Part shown: piece by piece, positions 1-9,771 of the stretch
How the letters are laid out: each line of letters opens with the position of its first letter
Numbering within the stretch: the first letter of the stretch is position 1
Assembly (NCBI GenBank): GCA_964342825.1
Contig: CAYFHO010000020.1
Span: 1 to 64,000, forward strand
DNA length: 64,000 bases
DNA from: AAA164-E04 sp964342825
GTDB lineage: Bacteria; Verrucomicrobiota; Verrucomicrobiia; Limisphaerales; AAA164-E04
Direction: 5' to 3'
Translations under genes and position numbers: made by a program
The notes under the pieces: model-generated
Database searches by the model: none
The model's input: only the letters and a program-made list of their open reading frames with translations
What the model was told of the DNA's origin: nothing

Positions 1-1024
1 TGTAGTCAACAACCCATGATTCATTTTTTTGAATACTCCCCTCATGAACTGTTATGCTACCTGTTGGATTTCCATTCGAGTCTAAAGGTTGTGTTTTTAG
101 TTTTGCATAAACGTAATCAACATTTTTATTCCACCAAATATCCATCCCACCTCGGACTGCTTCTCCATTTATTCTAGTATTTGGAGGACATAAACTTACT
201 GAAGCAGAATCATCCTCATAACCAGGAAAGGAGAGCCTGTAATTACTGGGATTTGGTCTAACCCAATCTCCTCCTTGCCAATGCCCTCCATATGGCCCCT
301 CAACCCATGTTAGCGGCTGGAGTTCAAAGTGCACTTTAACTTCGTAGGTTAGATTCAATTCCTCAGCCTCGTCCACGAGTTCACCGTCCAGGGTAGTCCC
401 GAACCAAGCCGGATTCCAAACATCCGATTCTATCTCAACATCCGGGTACTCATACTTTGTGGAATTGGCACTCACAATCCAAAATCCAGGGCGTGCCCAT
501 GGATCTTCCCACGGCCAAAAGAATGGCTTTACCTTGGCTGCTCCCGGTGAATCAACGGCAGCTCTCCATTGCGATGCGGAGATCCATGCTGGTCCTTCAC
601 CGAAAGTTTCCGAATATGGTACTTTGTAGTGTTCTTGATCGTCTTCATCCCATGCGACATTAAAGTAAGAAAAGTTGTACCACTGGTAATTGGCTCTATC
701 CCCAACGTGATTCCAAGGATCATCATGTGTCACTTTCCATTCGGGATTAGCATTACCCTTATACACGCCACTCTCAGTCCTTGATTCAAAGGTATGAAGT
801 TTGGGTCGAGCCCGCAGTCTTGAACCTTCCTCGCTGGGTTTGTTGATTTGGTTGAGTAATTGCCCATAAGTCACCATCGTGCCAATTCCGCTGACAATGT
901 GGTAAAGGTATCTTCCTGCGGTGGGTGCGGCTTGCAGCCATTGCACAACTGAATACGTAGTTTGCAAAGAAATTGCTGCGAACAGGACAGTAACCAAAAC
1001 GTAGTGTATTTTTCTTTGTTTCAT
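1..1024 (-). CDS. Secreted protein of unknown function, 3'-truncated by the window edge
   Basis: An uninterrupted reading frame of 341 codons runs from an ATG at 1024 off the left end of the window, so the C-terminus is missing. The first 23 or so residues form a basic-then-hydrophobic signal peptide (MKQRKIHYVLVTVLFAAISL), so export is likely. The visible mature part is rich in Trp, Tyr and Pro, with many W-containing short motifs (for example DDPWNHVGD and FFWPWEDPWARPG), and has no recognisable catalytic motif. It could be a cell-surface or extracellular beta-rich protein. I do not recognise the family. No partner gene is visible; the next gene lies 364 bp away on the opposite strand. Confidence 0.8.
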   Translation of the reverse strand, partial: MKQRKIHYVLVTVLFAAISLQTTYSVVQWLQAAPTAGRYLYHIVSGIGTMVTYGQLLNQINKPSEEGSRLRARPKLHTFESRTESGVYKGNANPEWKVTHDDPWNHVGDRANYQWYNFSYFNVAWDEDDQEHYKVPYSETFGEGPAWISASQWRAAVDSPGAAKVKPFFWPWEDPWARPGFWIVSANSTKYEYPDVEIESDVWNPAWFGTTLDGELVDEAEELNLTYEVKVHFELQPLTWVEGPYGGHWQGGDWVRPNPSNYRLSFPGYEDDSASVSLCPPNTRINGEAVRGGMDIWWNKNVDYVYAKLKTQPLDSNGNPTGSITVHEGSIQKNESWVVDY

Positions 1025-1387
1025 GACTGTATTATATTTGTTACATTTCAATTGCCATCATCTAGTTATGAATTACAAATATTATTTTCATAAATGTTTG
1101 TTTTTCGCTGTGAGAGTTCGCATTTTCGTTACTTTTCAAACGATAAATAAGCATCCCTAATCAAAAAATGCAGCGCTATGCCACGAAATCCTTGTCGGAC
1201 GGATTTATAGCGATCAGTAAAAATCAAGCTTAGGATCCCTGAAATAAGTACGAGGAGCGGTCTTCTGTGGCGTTAATGGAGTTAAATGATAAAATTTTTC
1301 ATCTCTTATCCAATAATTCACGATTTATCGACCTTCAAAGCACAAAAAACATTTGCCAACCTTGGCTAAAACCAATGAAATCCGGAC
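1025..1387. other. Intergenic region between divergent genes
   Basis: This 363-bp stretch separates the leftward secreted-protein gene from the rightward Dabb gene and must hold both promoters. It is AT-rich near 1030-1100. I see no further gene, tRNA or strong hairpin. Confidence 0.4.
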
Positions 1388-1690
1388 ATGTTTTCACATG
1401 TTGTCATTTTTTGGACGGATCCTGAACAGCCGAATGCTGCGCAGGAGTTGATGGATGGTGCCCATAAGTATCTCAAGGGAATCCCGGGTGCAGAACACTT
1501 TCATGTGGGCTTTATGGCTACCAGCGATCGTCCTGTTGTGGACCAGAGTTACCAGGTGGCTCTGAATATCACCTTCAAGGACAAAGCCACCCAGGACGCT
1601 TATCAGGTTCATCCAGACCACGTGAAGTTCGTGGAAGAAATCTTCAAGCGTGTCTGCAAGAAAGTGGTGGTCTATGATTTTGAAGGATAA
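1388..1690 (+). CDS. Dabb (stress-responsive A/B barrel) domain protein
   Basis: This 100-residue protein is a single small alpha/beta-barrel domain. It has the typical N-terminal HVVIFW strand, a central pilus-like FHVGF strand and a C-terminal repeat of polar strands ending in KVVVYDFEG. The length matches the Dabb family (about 95-105 residues), whose members form dimeric ferredoxin-like barrels. Bacterial members are usually of unknown function, sometimes binding small hydrophobic ligands or acting as cyclase-like enzymes. It stands alone: the next gene is convergent. No upstream in-frame start is available, so the ATG at 1388 is used. Family assignment rests on the overall pattern. The molecular role is not known. 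Confidence 0.8.
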   Translation: MFSHVVIFWTDPEQPNAAQELMDGAHKYLKGIPGAEHFHVGFMATSDRPVVDQSYQVALNITFKDKATQDAYQVHPDHVKFVEEIFKRVCKKVVVYDFEG

Positions 1691-1762
1691 ATCCCTTTCG
1701 GTTGGATAAGTTTCCCAACAAATCGGTCAGGGAGGTTTGTCGTTTTAAGTTCGGGCTCCTCC

Positions 1763-4700
1763 TCAATCAACAAATAGGAACGCGTTCATGTTCAGCATCC
1801 ACCGGCAGGTGTTTGCCAGCCCGTGCTTTTGCGCGTAGTCGGTCCACTCTTTGAGTTCGTTGGCTCCGGGTTTTCTTCCAGTAGCCTCCTCGAATGCTGT
1901 TTGGATTTGATGAGATAAGTTCAAGCTGATTCGCTGCAGTTTTTGTGCCCAAGCCTTGGCCATGGCCACCATGAAAGGGTTATTGAGCAAGGCCAGAGAC
2001 TGGGATGGAGTCAATGTCTCATTGCGCCGCCCAACCATCAGGGACGGATCTGCACAATCGAGTGTGGTCATGAAAGGTTGCTGCTGGGACCGAACAATGA
2101 ATCGATAGATGGATCTGCGGTGTGAATCTGGATCCATCGGATCATGCAAATGATATTGGTAATGGGGAGAGTGCTCCGGTTTTTCCACCATGAAGTCCTG
2201 AAAGGCCGGTCCCCCTTTTTTACGATCCAGCAGTCCCGACAACTGTAAAACGGAATCCCGAACAGCTTCTGCTTCCAAGCGACGACGGTTCATTCGCCAC
2301 AGAAACCGGTTTCCTGAATCAAGAGAAGCTTTGTCAGAATCGATGGTTGATGACTGACGATAAGTAGCACTGGTTAATATCAAACGGTGCATTTTCTTAA
2401 AGGATTGCCCTCCATCCCGAAATTGGACAGCAAGCCAATCCAGTAGCTCGGGATGCGTCGGCTTACCTCCCATCAGGCCAAAATCGTTGGGTGTCTCACA
2501 AATTCCAGCGCCAAAATGATATTGCCAAATGCGATTCACAATAGAGCGCCATGTCATCGGGTTGTCTTTTCGCAATATCCACCTTGCCAGAGCAACCCGC
2601 CGATCTCCTTCAGAATGATCAGGGGGTAAGTCAAATCGCGTATCTTCACCAAAAATAACAGGAATCACTCCAGGCCCGACTTTCCTGCCCGGCTTGGCGA
2701 CATCTCCGCGCGACAACACATGAATAGCCCTGGGTTGGCCTCCCTGGTGCCCTGTCCCGCGAAATGCACCACTGCCTTTGTGAATGGTCCCTGCATAAAC
2801 TTTCAGAGGCGGAGGCAATTGATTCAATTTGGATTGGAGCAGTTTCTTTTCCTTTTCAAGCCGCTGTTTTCGCTTTGTCCATTCAGGCAAGGTCACACGA
2901 CTTAGTAACGAGTTCTTTTCCTCCAGCAAGTTCTCCAGTGTTCTTCCATCTTCGCTTGTTTTGTCATTGTAAGGATACAGGCCATCTACCAAATTGCCCT
3001 TGGCCCATCGGGGTGGGGCTTCGATACTATCCTTGGCCGATACTTGCTTACCCAAGGCAATATTGGTTCCGCTCATGTCCATCACTTCAAGCTCAGCCAA
3101 TGCAAAAATAAAATCATTAGAACGTTCTGCCAATCGAGTGGCACTGATCCTTACATAACGAGCACTCGCGGGAGTATCCAATTTGTAGGTAACTGGAATC
3201 AATTTTGGGTTTGGAACTTTTCTCCGGGTTTCATCAGCAACCAGTCGTATGCCATCTTTAAATTCCGGCTCGGGCGAAACTTCAATTTTAAAGCCAGAGG
3301 GGAAACCAAAGCCCTCACCAATCCCGTTGAAATCATCATCGCAAGCTCTGATTACCACACGGTTTATCGTGGCCGATTCACCCAGATCCACTTGAACCCA
3401 TTTCAAATCATCTTGTTCATCTGAAATGGCACTATGATAACCGTAGGCATCTGGTCTGGCGCCCTTAGTGTCCTGCAAATTCTTGATGGCCGCTTCCAGC
3501 TCAAGCAGTGGAGGCCCTGCGGCTTCCCGAACTCGAGAGGAAATATTATTGAGTTCCTTTGACAGCTCGGCAATGGAGTTTGTCCACTCAAACCGTCTAC
3601 TGGCTACAAGCTCATCTGCATCAAAGGGGCGATCCGCTCGATCCAGCGCTGCAAAAACCGCTTGTAATCGATAGTAATCTTCCATGCGTACGGGATCGAA
3701 TTTATGATGATGGCAGCGTGCACATTGAACTGTCGTGCTGGTGAACGTGTTCATGGTAACAGTGACCATGTCATCACGGTCCAGATGCCGGGCTACCTTT
3801 CCGTCCAGTTTATCCTCTGAAACCTCCGCATGTCCGATAAAATCCCATGGCCCCGAGGCTATAAACCCCGTTCCTGTCATGCCATCGCGGGAGAAAGGGT
3901 AAAGAATGTCACCCGCGATCTGCTCTTCAACAAAACGAGAATAAGGTTTGTCGATATTGAATGAACGAATGACATAATCGCGGTAAGGCCATGCATTGGG
4001 TCGAGGTTTGTCTTTGTCGTATCCGTGGGTATCTGCGTAGTGGACCACATCCAGCCAATGACGTGCCCAACGTTCTCCATAGGCATCAGAAGAAAGCAAA
4101 CGATCCACCAAAGCCTCGTAGGCATGAGGATCTTTGGAAGCAACAAAATCCTGAATTTCTTCCAGAGTTGGAGGCAGACCGACAAGGTCATAGTAAAGAC
4201 GTCTTATCAAAGTTAACCGAGTAGCTTCAGGCGACGGGCCCAAGCCATGTTCACGCATTTTACGGTAGGTAAATGAATCCACAGGATTACGAGCCCAGTT
4301 CGATCCGGCATCTTCCAAACGAGGCAAGGCGGGTTCTTCAAGAGGCTTCAAGGACCAATGCTGATAGGCTTCTTCTGGATAGGGAGTTTTCTCAAATAAG
4401 GAAAATTCAGAAGCTCCTGATTTAATCCATGACGTGATGGACGCGATTTCCTCCTCTGTCAGGGGAGTCTGCTTTTCAGGCGGCATTCTCTCGGATGGAT
4501 CTGGGTGATGGATTTTAGCAAGTAAAGTTCCTCTGTCTGGAGCACCAGGTTCAAGAAGCGCACCTGAAGATCCGCCTAAAGCCAATTGTTCTATCCCGTC
4601 CAGCCGCAAACCGCCTTTCTGTTGATCAATCCCATGACAATCAACACAGACTCGGTTGAAAATCGGCTGTATTTCCCGATCATATCGTATGGCACTGGCA

Positions 4701-4786
4701 GCTTCCATTGGCGAAGGGCATAATTGTATCCCCCAAAGTAATGCCAAAGCAATTGACCTGAAGATAGGGTGAAAGCCGGAGTACAT
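1763..4786 (-). CDS. PSCyt1-DUF1549-DUF1553 (PSD1) cytochrome-type protein
   Basis: This large exported protein has the standard planctomycete/verrucomicrobial layout. A signal peptide is followed by a c-type haem motif CVDCH near residue 48 and the MPPEKQTPLTEEEI sequence of the planctomycete cytochrome C domain. DUF1549 comes next (WARHWLDVVHYADTHGYDKD), then a discoidin-like insert (WVQVDLGESATINRVVIRA), then C-terminal DUF1553/PSD1 with the NRIWQYHFG and RRRLEAEAVRDSVL signatures. Such proteins are thought to act in the cell envelope, often beside DUF1501 proteins and sulfatases in polysaccharide breakdown, but their reaction is unproven. The frame opens at a TTG (4825). The ATG at 4786 is preferred because it gives a clean signal peptide. 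The usual DUF1501 partner is not adjacent; one lies at 13.0 kb. Confidence 0.92.
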   Translation of the reverse strand: MYSGFHPIFRSIALALLWGIQLCPSPMEAASAIRYDREIQPIFNRVCVDCHGIDQQKGGLRLDGIEQLALGGSSGALLEPGAPDRGTLLAKIHHPDPSERMPPEKQTPLTEEEIASITSWIKSGASEFSLFEKTPYPEEAYQHWSLKPLEEPALPRLEDAGSNWARNPVDSFTYRKMREHGLGPSPEATRLTLIRRLYYDLVGLPPTLEEIQDFVASKDPHAYEALVDRLLSSDAYGERWARHWLDVVHYADTHGYDKDKPRPNAWPYRDYVIRSFNIDKPYSRFVEEQIAGDILYPFSRDGMTGTGFIASGPWDFIGHAEVSEDKLDGKVARHLDRDDMVTVTMNTFTSTTVQCARCHHHKFDPVRMEDYYRLQAVFAALDRADRPFDADELVASRRFEWTNSIAELSKELNNISSRVREAAGPPLLELEAAIKNLQDTKGARPDAYGYHSAISDEQDDLKWVQVDLGESATINRVVIRACDDDFNGIGEGFGFPSGFKIEVSPEPEFKDGIRLVADETRRKVPNPKLIPVTYKLDTPASARYVRISATRLAERSNDFIFALAELEVMDMSGTNIALGKQVSAKDSIEAPPRWAKGNLVDGLYPYNDKTSEDGRTLENLLEEKNSLLSRVTLPEWTKRKQRLEKEKKLLQSKLNQLPPPLKVYAGTIHKGSGAFRGTGHQGGQPRAIHVLSRGDVAKPGRKVGPGVIPVIFGEDTRFDLPPDHSEGDRRVALARWILRKDNPMTWRSIVNRIWQYHFGAGICETPNDFGLMGGKPTHPELLDWLAVQFRDGGQSFKKMHRLILTSATYRQSSTIDSDKASLDSGNRFLWRMNRRRLEAEAVRDSVLQLSGLLDRKKGGPAFQDFMVEKPEHSPHYQYHLHDPMDPDSHRRSIYRFIVRSQQQPFMTTLDCADPSLMVGRRNETLTPSQSLALLNNPFMVAMAKAWAQKLQRISLNLSHQIQTAFEEATGRKPGANELKEWTDYAQKHGLANTCRWMLNMNAFLFVD

Positions 4787-4865
4787 GTGGTGATATTGGA
4801 AAAAGGAATCCAAACAGTCAACCAAAGCCCCTGAAGAATCATCCTTTCAAGGAAGCCCTCATTCT

Positions 4866-4907
4866 TGAAAAGAAAAGCCGTTTTCCCTGTAACAAGGAAA
4901 ACGGCTT
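4866..4907 (-). terminator. Rho-independent terminator after the CvpA-like gene
   Basis: Perfect 12-bp inverted arms lie at 4875-4886 and 4896-4907, with a 9-nt loop. Read on the minus strand they are followed by TTTTCTTTTC. The hairpin lies about 35 bp beyond the stop codon at 4942, so it should end the leftward CvpA-like transcript before the PSD1 gene. Confidence 0.85.
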
Positions 4908-4941
4908 GATAAATCGGTTTAGGTTTTGATCAGTTGATCAC

Positions 4942-6303
4942 TTACCAGACGCGCTTGAAAACAAGCGTTGTCCCATTGGCGTCAATGTAGGCTCGATGAT
5001 TTTTACGAACCACAACAGAACCTTCTCCAAACTGACTCTGGATCTGATATCGACCGCGGGTTTTTCGCTCCCAACGACCTTCACCTGAAAATTCAACTTT
5101 CGGCTTGCGCACAGTAGGAGGCTGGGCCTGGGGACGGCGCTGGGCCTGAGCACCTTGAGTGGGAGGTAAACCGTAGCGGGCAGCCATGTCTGGAGACATA
5201 CCGGGCTGACCACCCGAGGTGCGCGCGAACTCATTATACATATTGGTCAGATCATCCTGCTCAGGTTCTGGTTCCTTTTCTTCTTCTACAGGTTTTGGAC
5301 TCTCCACGGTGTAGGTCTGATCGGGGTAAACCACCATCGACATTCCCACCAACCAATTTGAAACCACTTCTTTCATCTCCCTAATCTGGCGAGCCTTGAC
5401 TCCAATGGTGTTTTTCTTGAAGTAATTAATTGTGGCATTGCCATCCAATTCCCAACGGCCGAGGAAAAGCTCGTCTGCATACTGAGGAGATTCACCCGTT
5501 TCCAAATAAGCCCTCAGATCGTCCAAGTCCGTGGCAAGTAATCGGTCAGACAATCCCTGGTCACTCATTAATTTCTGGGAGATAGGATGCTTAAAAATTT
5601 CATCGAGACTGGCTTGTTGAATCAGGAGGTTGTGGTACTCGTTGTCACTTCCCATTTCCTGAATGGTGGCATCATCACTCAGATTTAAGAAGGGGGGATA
5701 ATTCCTGTAACGCACTTCCAGAAGGGGGGTTTTATGGGACATTCCCAGGATGTCAGCAACTTTGAAATATTTCTCAGGCACGGGACTGATACTGCGCGCA
5801 ATCTTGCCAAGTCCGGAGCTTTCAAGGCCTGCTGCAAGAGAATTGATATACGAAACAGGTCCCTGATCACTTTCAGTTGCCACCTGGGTGGTTAAGTAAC
5901 CTGCAACATAAACCATCATTCCTATGAGAATGGTGTAAACTCCCCCGACCAGTAAGCCAATGGCAGCCCCTGATCTCTTGTTCATTCTTTCCCAAGTGAG
6001 ACGGGTCACTTCGTCAGCACTGAATTTGTAGTATTGACCAATCTTGTAGTGGACAAAGAAACCAACACCGACGAAAACCAGCCCAACAACAAGAAACGCG
6101 GTGATGGGCGGCAGTATGGCCAGCCATAAGAGGTTGGTCATACCCGAGGCGGTGTAGATGGGCGCCATCATGGGTGCCATGGGCTTGGCCAACAATAGCC
6201 CCACGAAAAGTCCCGCCAGCGAAACCGACATGCGTATGGCTCCTTTGAGATACCCGATGCCAGCAAAGATAACCAATAGTAGAATTGCAACTAACCAGAT
6301 CAT
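4942..6303 (-). CDS. CvpA-like membrane protein with a long C-terminal tail
   Basis: The N-terminal 150 residues contain four hydrophobic helices starting MIWLVAILLLVIFAGIGYLKG. This is the layout of CvpA-family inner-membrane proteins (colicin V production, also found in general envelope roles). After the membrane part come a soluble region with no recognised motif (residues about 160-330), a charged Glu/Pro linker, and a Gln/Pro-rich stretch (AQAQRRPQAQPP). A small C-terminal domain follows, with repeated beta-like sequences (GRWERKTRGRYQIQ, AYIDANGTTLVFKR). The protein is 453 residues, far longer than CvpA itself (about 160), so the C-terminal part is an added domain of unknown role. The gene has its own terminator downstream. 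Confidence 0.65.
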   Translation of the reverse strand: MIWLVAILLLVIFAGIGYLKGAIRMSVSLAGLFVGLLLAKPMAPMMAPIYTASGMTNLLWLAILPPITAFLVVGLVFVGVGFFVHYKIGQYYKFSADEVTRLTWERMNKRSGAAIGLLVGGVYTILIGMMVYVAGYLTTQVATESDQGPVSYINSLAAGLESSGLGKIARSISPVPEKYFKVADILGMSHKTPLLEVRYRNYPPFLNLSDDATIQEMGSDNEYHNLLIQQASLDEIFKHPISQKLMSDQGLSDRLLATDLDDLRAYLETGESPQYADELFLGRWELDGNATINYFKKNTIGVKARQIREMKEVVSNWLVGMSMVVYPDQTYTVESPKPVEEEKEPEPEQDDLTNMYNEFARTSGGQPGMSPDMAARYGLPPTQGAQAQRRPQAQPPTVRKPKVEFSGEGRWERKTRGRYQIQSQFGEGSVVVRKNHRAYIDANGTTLVFKRVW

Positions 6304-6579
6304 AATGTTTATTTTGGAATTTTACCGCGCAAGGACGCGTAGACGCCTTGAGCAATTCAAATTAGATTAACGCCAATTTAGGCTGGGAACCATGAATAAC
6401 AAGAGTAAAAGTATGTCAGTTTATTCCAAACGGATTCAGTTTTTGATGTTCATGTTCCCAAGACGATGAGGTTTAGCAAGAATCAGGCCAGAACTTAATA
6501 AACCAGTTGTTGATTCATCAAGAAGTAGCGCACGTGGATCAAGTCGGTAGAAAGCGGTCTAAAAATTAGTCTTTTGAAT

Positions 6580-6924
6580 TCAATCAGATTTGAGAGCTTT
6601 CTGCTGAGATTCCAACCTTTTTTCCAAACTTCCGCAAACGTGCTCACATAATTCAAAGATCGAAGGATCCGAAATGAAATAATATACGTTTAAACCAGCT
6701 TTACGCCGTCCAAGGATCCCGCAATCGGTTAAATGCTGTAAATGTCGGGAGGTATTTGTCTGTGTCGTACCAACTTCATCCATTAAAGCAGTGACGTTCT
6801 TCTCCCCCTCTTCCAATGCGATAATTAGTTTGAGCCGTGTTGGTTCACTCAGAGCTTTGAATCTGCCAGCAATCAATGACAACGCTTCCTCGGTCAAATG
6901 CCGCCGATTTTTTTGCTGACTCAT
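6580..6924 (-). CDS. ArsR-family winged-helix transcriptional regulator
   Basis: This 114-residue protein is almost entirely one winged-helix domain: FKALSEPTRLKLIIALEEGEK, then the recognition helix TQTNTSRHLQHLTDCGIL and a beta wing GRRKAGLNVYYFI. This is the SmtB/ArsR pattern. The classic metal-binding motif ELCVCDL in helix 3 is not present (the region reads ALMDEVGTTQ), so it is probably not an arsenic sensor. A C-terminal CEHVC pair might bind metal or sense redox state, but this is inference. It is the only gene in its transcription unit. An inverted repeat upstream (6956-6987) is a candidate self-operator. Confidence 0.88.
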   Translation of the reverse strand: MSQQKNRRHLTEEALSLIAGRFKALSEPTRLKLIIALEEGEKNVTALMDEVGTTQTNTSRHLQHLTDCGILGRRKAGLNVYYFISDPSIFELCEHVCGSLEKRLESQQKALKSD

Positions 6925-6955
6925 ACTTAAGCCTTATAGAACTTGAATCATAAAT

Positions 6956-6987
6956 CCAATAGCAAAATGATAAAACTAGTCTATTGG
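6956..6987. promoter_or_regulatory. Inverted repeat upstream of the ArsR gene, candidate operator
   Basis: CCAATAG (6956-6962) and CTATTGG (6981-6987) form perfect 7-bp arms with an 18-bp spacer. They lie 32-63 bp upstream of the ArsR start codon. ArsR proteins usually repress their own promoters through such sites. The link is by position only. Confidence 0.35.
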
Positions 6988-7101
6988 TGGTTAGCATGTT
7001 GCCATCGTGTATTGGGATAAAAAAATGACTGGATTCCTAAACTTATCTAATGGGCTAATAAAATAATACAATCCATGACCACCCAATGACTTGCAACGCA
7101 A

Positions 7102-9771
7102 TCAATTGTTCCGGTACATGTCATGGCATTGGACACAAGATTGTTTCAACTCAATCAAGGTCTCAGAGGCGGCAGATTTATCCTTTTGCCCCAAGGCAGT
7201 TTCCAACTTAAGAGCAATGGATTCTGCCGATTTGAAATACTCAAGCATCTGTTGATCTATGATTTCTGGAGGGTTTCGCACCAATTCATGAAACCACTCA
7301 CGAAGGAGCAATGCTAATTGAGAAGGTGCCAGATCCGGATCAGATTCGGGGGTGACCCAACCGAGTTTATGCGAATTCTGCAGTCGCTCAAAAACCCGAT
7401 CCATTTTTGCCATCGTCGAAACCAGATTTTCCACAGTAGCCGCTTCTACCAACTCGGGTAGTTCCACATCTTCAGCCGGAGCTTGAAATTCACGAACCGA
7501 ATCCCACAATCCAACATAGTTCTGACTCACCCCGACACGAGCCATCCTCATCAAAGCCTGATTGGGGGTCATCCTGCCGTCATCCAGACAAATTAATGCC
7601 GCCGCAACGGGACCACGATGCTTCCCATGATGACAATGTACGTAGATTGGACGTGGCATGTCTCTGGCAACCCGCACTATTGAGAGGAGTTGATGACTCT
7701 CAATTCCATCGTATCCAATGGGGATGTGGACGTAATTCATCTCATATTTATTGGCGAGTTCGACCTTGGGTTGGGCACCATCCACACTCACCAATGTCTT
7801 GATTCCCAAGTTTTGTAACATCAAAAAATGGGAATCATTCTGGGGTTCCCCCCCAACATAAACTCCATTGCGAAAGAGTTTGAAGTTGGAGGGCTCAGAA
7901 TTCGTTTCCGCCCCAGACTCAACAGAATCCTTTGGCATCAATCCATAACGTTTCATCATCTCAACATCCATTTGTGGAGCTTTAGACAATACATGACGCT
8001 TGTATGGACTCTGCCCTTGTTGGTAGGTGGGCACGGACGGGATCTCTGAAATGACACGCCAGTGAAAAGGTTGGTTGGGGTTGAGTTTCTTTGCATGCTC
8101 GGAATCTTCCATTCGCAAGAGAAATCCATCTGATCCGATTCGCTCGTAGAGCATCGATACTCCAGATAATGGATCAGTCATGTTTAAATCCGGATGATCG
8201 CTCAACAGCTCCCCCACGCTGTCTGGATACTGGCCGTTTTTATTTCGGAACCACTCCAATTTAATGGCAATTCTAGCAGTTTGCACCAGTGATTGAGCTA
8301 TCATTGATTTCTCAAAAATCTTAGGCCTTGGCGCCCACATTTCCGTCAAAAAACCATGTTTCATGCTATCAGGAATTTCCCATTCCTTTTCCAGAAGACT
8401 CCAGGCAACAGGTTGCGGATTGGAAAGATAGCGCTCACCTGATTCAATCATTTGATTGAGATAATCTAGGTAAGCTTGCCATTGAATGATGATCAACGAT
8501 CTTGAAAAATTCGAAGTAAGCAGATTGAACGGTAAATGAAGTTTAAACGGCCAGCTTGCATGGTGAAACCATTCAGGAAATCCTTTGAAGCGTACCCCAA
8601 CTTGAAAAAGCTCCTCTAATTGATGTGTGGTCGACTGGGTCATCAGAGGGGCAATGATATTATGAACAAAATGACGCTCCCCACGAGCCACATCCAATAA
8701 TGGTGTCATAAAATCCCAATCTTCCAATACTTCATCAATTTCAAGCCACTGCTCATCCGACCATATTTGAAAAACTTGAGCCATCCTCAAGGCCTGAAGG
8801 ATCATGATCGATTGAGAATTGTGGACCAAATGAGAAATAGCCAAATCGCAACGACCCGAATCAACAAGTTTAAGCCCTGTCATCATCTCCTGGAAACTTC
8901 CCTGACTATCTCCAATAGCAATCAATGCAAGCGTGCGAAGATACAACACTCGGGATAGCTGCTTTAAATACGATAAATGATTGACGCGCATCTGTATTCC
9001 AATCTGCTCGGGCACAGGAAAGATGTCCAAGGGACGGTCAAGGGCCTCATTCAAAAGCACAAATTGATCTTCGGAAGGTTTGTAAAAACCAATGATGGAT
9101 CGCCCCATTTTCTCCCAATTGTCAGGCAAAGATGAGGGAGACCAGGAATTTCCAGTTGGATCATTGATACCTGCTGTTATCTCCATCAAGTGCAGGAATT
9201 CATTCCCTATTTCTTTGGAAACTTCAGATCGAAAGTTTGAATCAAAACGGTATGTTACGGGTACAGGAATGTCGCGGTAGGGAGGTTGCGCGCGTGTTTG
9301 ATTTCCTCGTTCACCAATTTCGTCTATGTGAACCATGGACAATAAAAAGGGATGAGACCAAATGTTCTGCTGGTCGCTTTCATCAAAAAGTGGTAGCCCA
9401 TCAAAATGATTTAAACTGTCACCTCGAACCTCCATCTGTGCCACAAATCGATCCAGTTTTGTTTGCTGATGGCGCTGAGTTAAAAATCCCCCTACCCACC
9501 AGACCAGGACGACCATCAAATATACCATCACGCTGCTACGAGCCGCTTTCCAATCCCTTGACACAAAAAGAGGCATGAAGAAGAGATGTGTGATGGGAAA
9601 AGCGATGAATACCTCCAGGTCGTTTGCTTTGATTGATCGACGGACATTCCACCACGCAAGGCCCCAGCCCAGGGTGCAAACAAGCAAACAACACCCCAGC
9701 GTTACCCACAATCCAACGGGGAACCATTGAGTCGCTGCCTTGACCGAAAGTTCTGTGAAATCCAACTCCAT
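7102..9771 (-). CDS. Membrane protein with dual-specificity-type phosphatase domain and C-terminal c-type haem motif
   Basis: Three hydrophobic helices occupy residues about 15-115. A long helical region follows (about 120-600) and ends in the pattern FRNKNGQYPDSVGELL...DPLSG...YER, common in large planctomycete and verrucomicrobial envelope proteins. Then comes a tyrosine/dual-specificity phosphatase-like domain, with NGVYVGGEPQ at its start and the P-loop HCHHGKHRGP near residue 712 (HCx5R, so the catalytic Cys and Arg are both present). The last 100 residues are helical and end in SCVQCHDMY (CxxCH, about residue 880), resembling a cytochrome c' tail. Haem c is attached outside the cytoplasm, so the phosphatase domain is probably periplasmic. 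The frame starts with GTG at 9774, but ATG at 9771 follows directly. This is a single-gene unit with an unusual fusion. Confidence 0.75.
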   Translation of the reverse strand: MELDFTELSVKAATQWFPVGLWVTLGCCLLVCTLGWGLAWWNVRRSIKANDLEVFIAFPITHLFFMPLFVSRDWKAARSSVMVYLMVVLVWWVGGFLTQRHQQTKLDRFVAQMEVRGDSLNHFDGLPLFDESDQQNIWSHPFLLSMVHIDEIGERGNQTRAQPPYRDIPVPVTYRFDSNFRSEVSKEIGNEFLHLMEITAGINDPTGNSWSPSSLPDNWEKMGRSIIGFYKPSEDQFVLLNEALDRPLDIFPVPEQIGIQMRVNHLSYLKQLSRVLYLRTLALIAIGDSQGSFQEMMTGLKLVDSGRCDLAISHLVHNSQSIMILQALRMAQVFQIWSDEQWLEIDEVLEDWDFMTPLLDVARGERHFVHNIIAPLMTQSTTHQLEELFQVGVRFKGFPEWFHHASWPFKLHLPFNLLTSNFSRSLIIIQWQAYLDYLNQMIESGERYLSNPQPVAWSLLEKEWEIPDSMKHGFLTEMWAPRPKIFEKSMIAQSLVQTARIAIKLEWFRNKNGQYPDSVGELLSDHPDLNMTDPLSGVSMLYERIGSDGFLLRMEDSEHAKKLNPNQPFHWRVISEIPSVPTYQQGQSPYKRHVLSKAPQMDVEMMKRYGLMPKDSVESGAETNSEPSNFKLFRNGVYVGGEPQNDSHFLMLQNLGIKTLVSVDGAQPKVELANKYEMNYVHIPIGYDGIESHQLLSIVRVARDMPRPIYVHCHHGKHRGPVAAALICLDDGRMTPNQALMRMARVGVSQNYVGLWDSVREFQAPAEDVELPELVEAATVENLVSTMAKMDRVFERLQNSHKLGWVTPESDPDLAPSQLALLLREWFHELVRNPPEIIDQQMLEYFKSAESIALKLETALGQKDKSAASETLIELKQSCVQCHDMYRNN

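Noticed and set aside
6580..6924. Arsenic-sensing ArsR
   Set aside because: The metal-binding ELCVCDL-type motif is absent, and no arsenic-resistance genes are adjacent.
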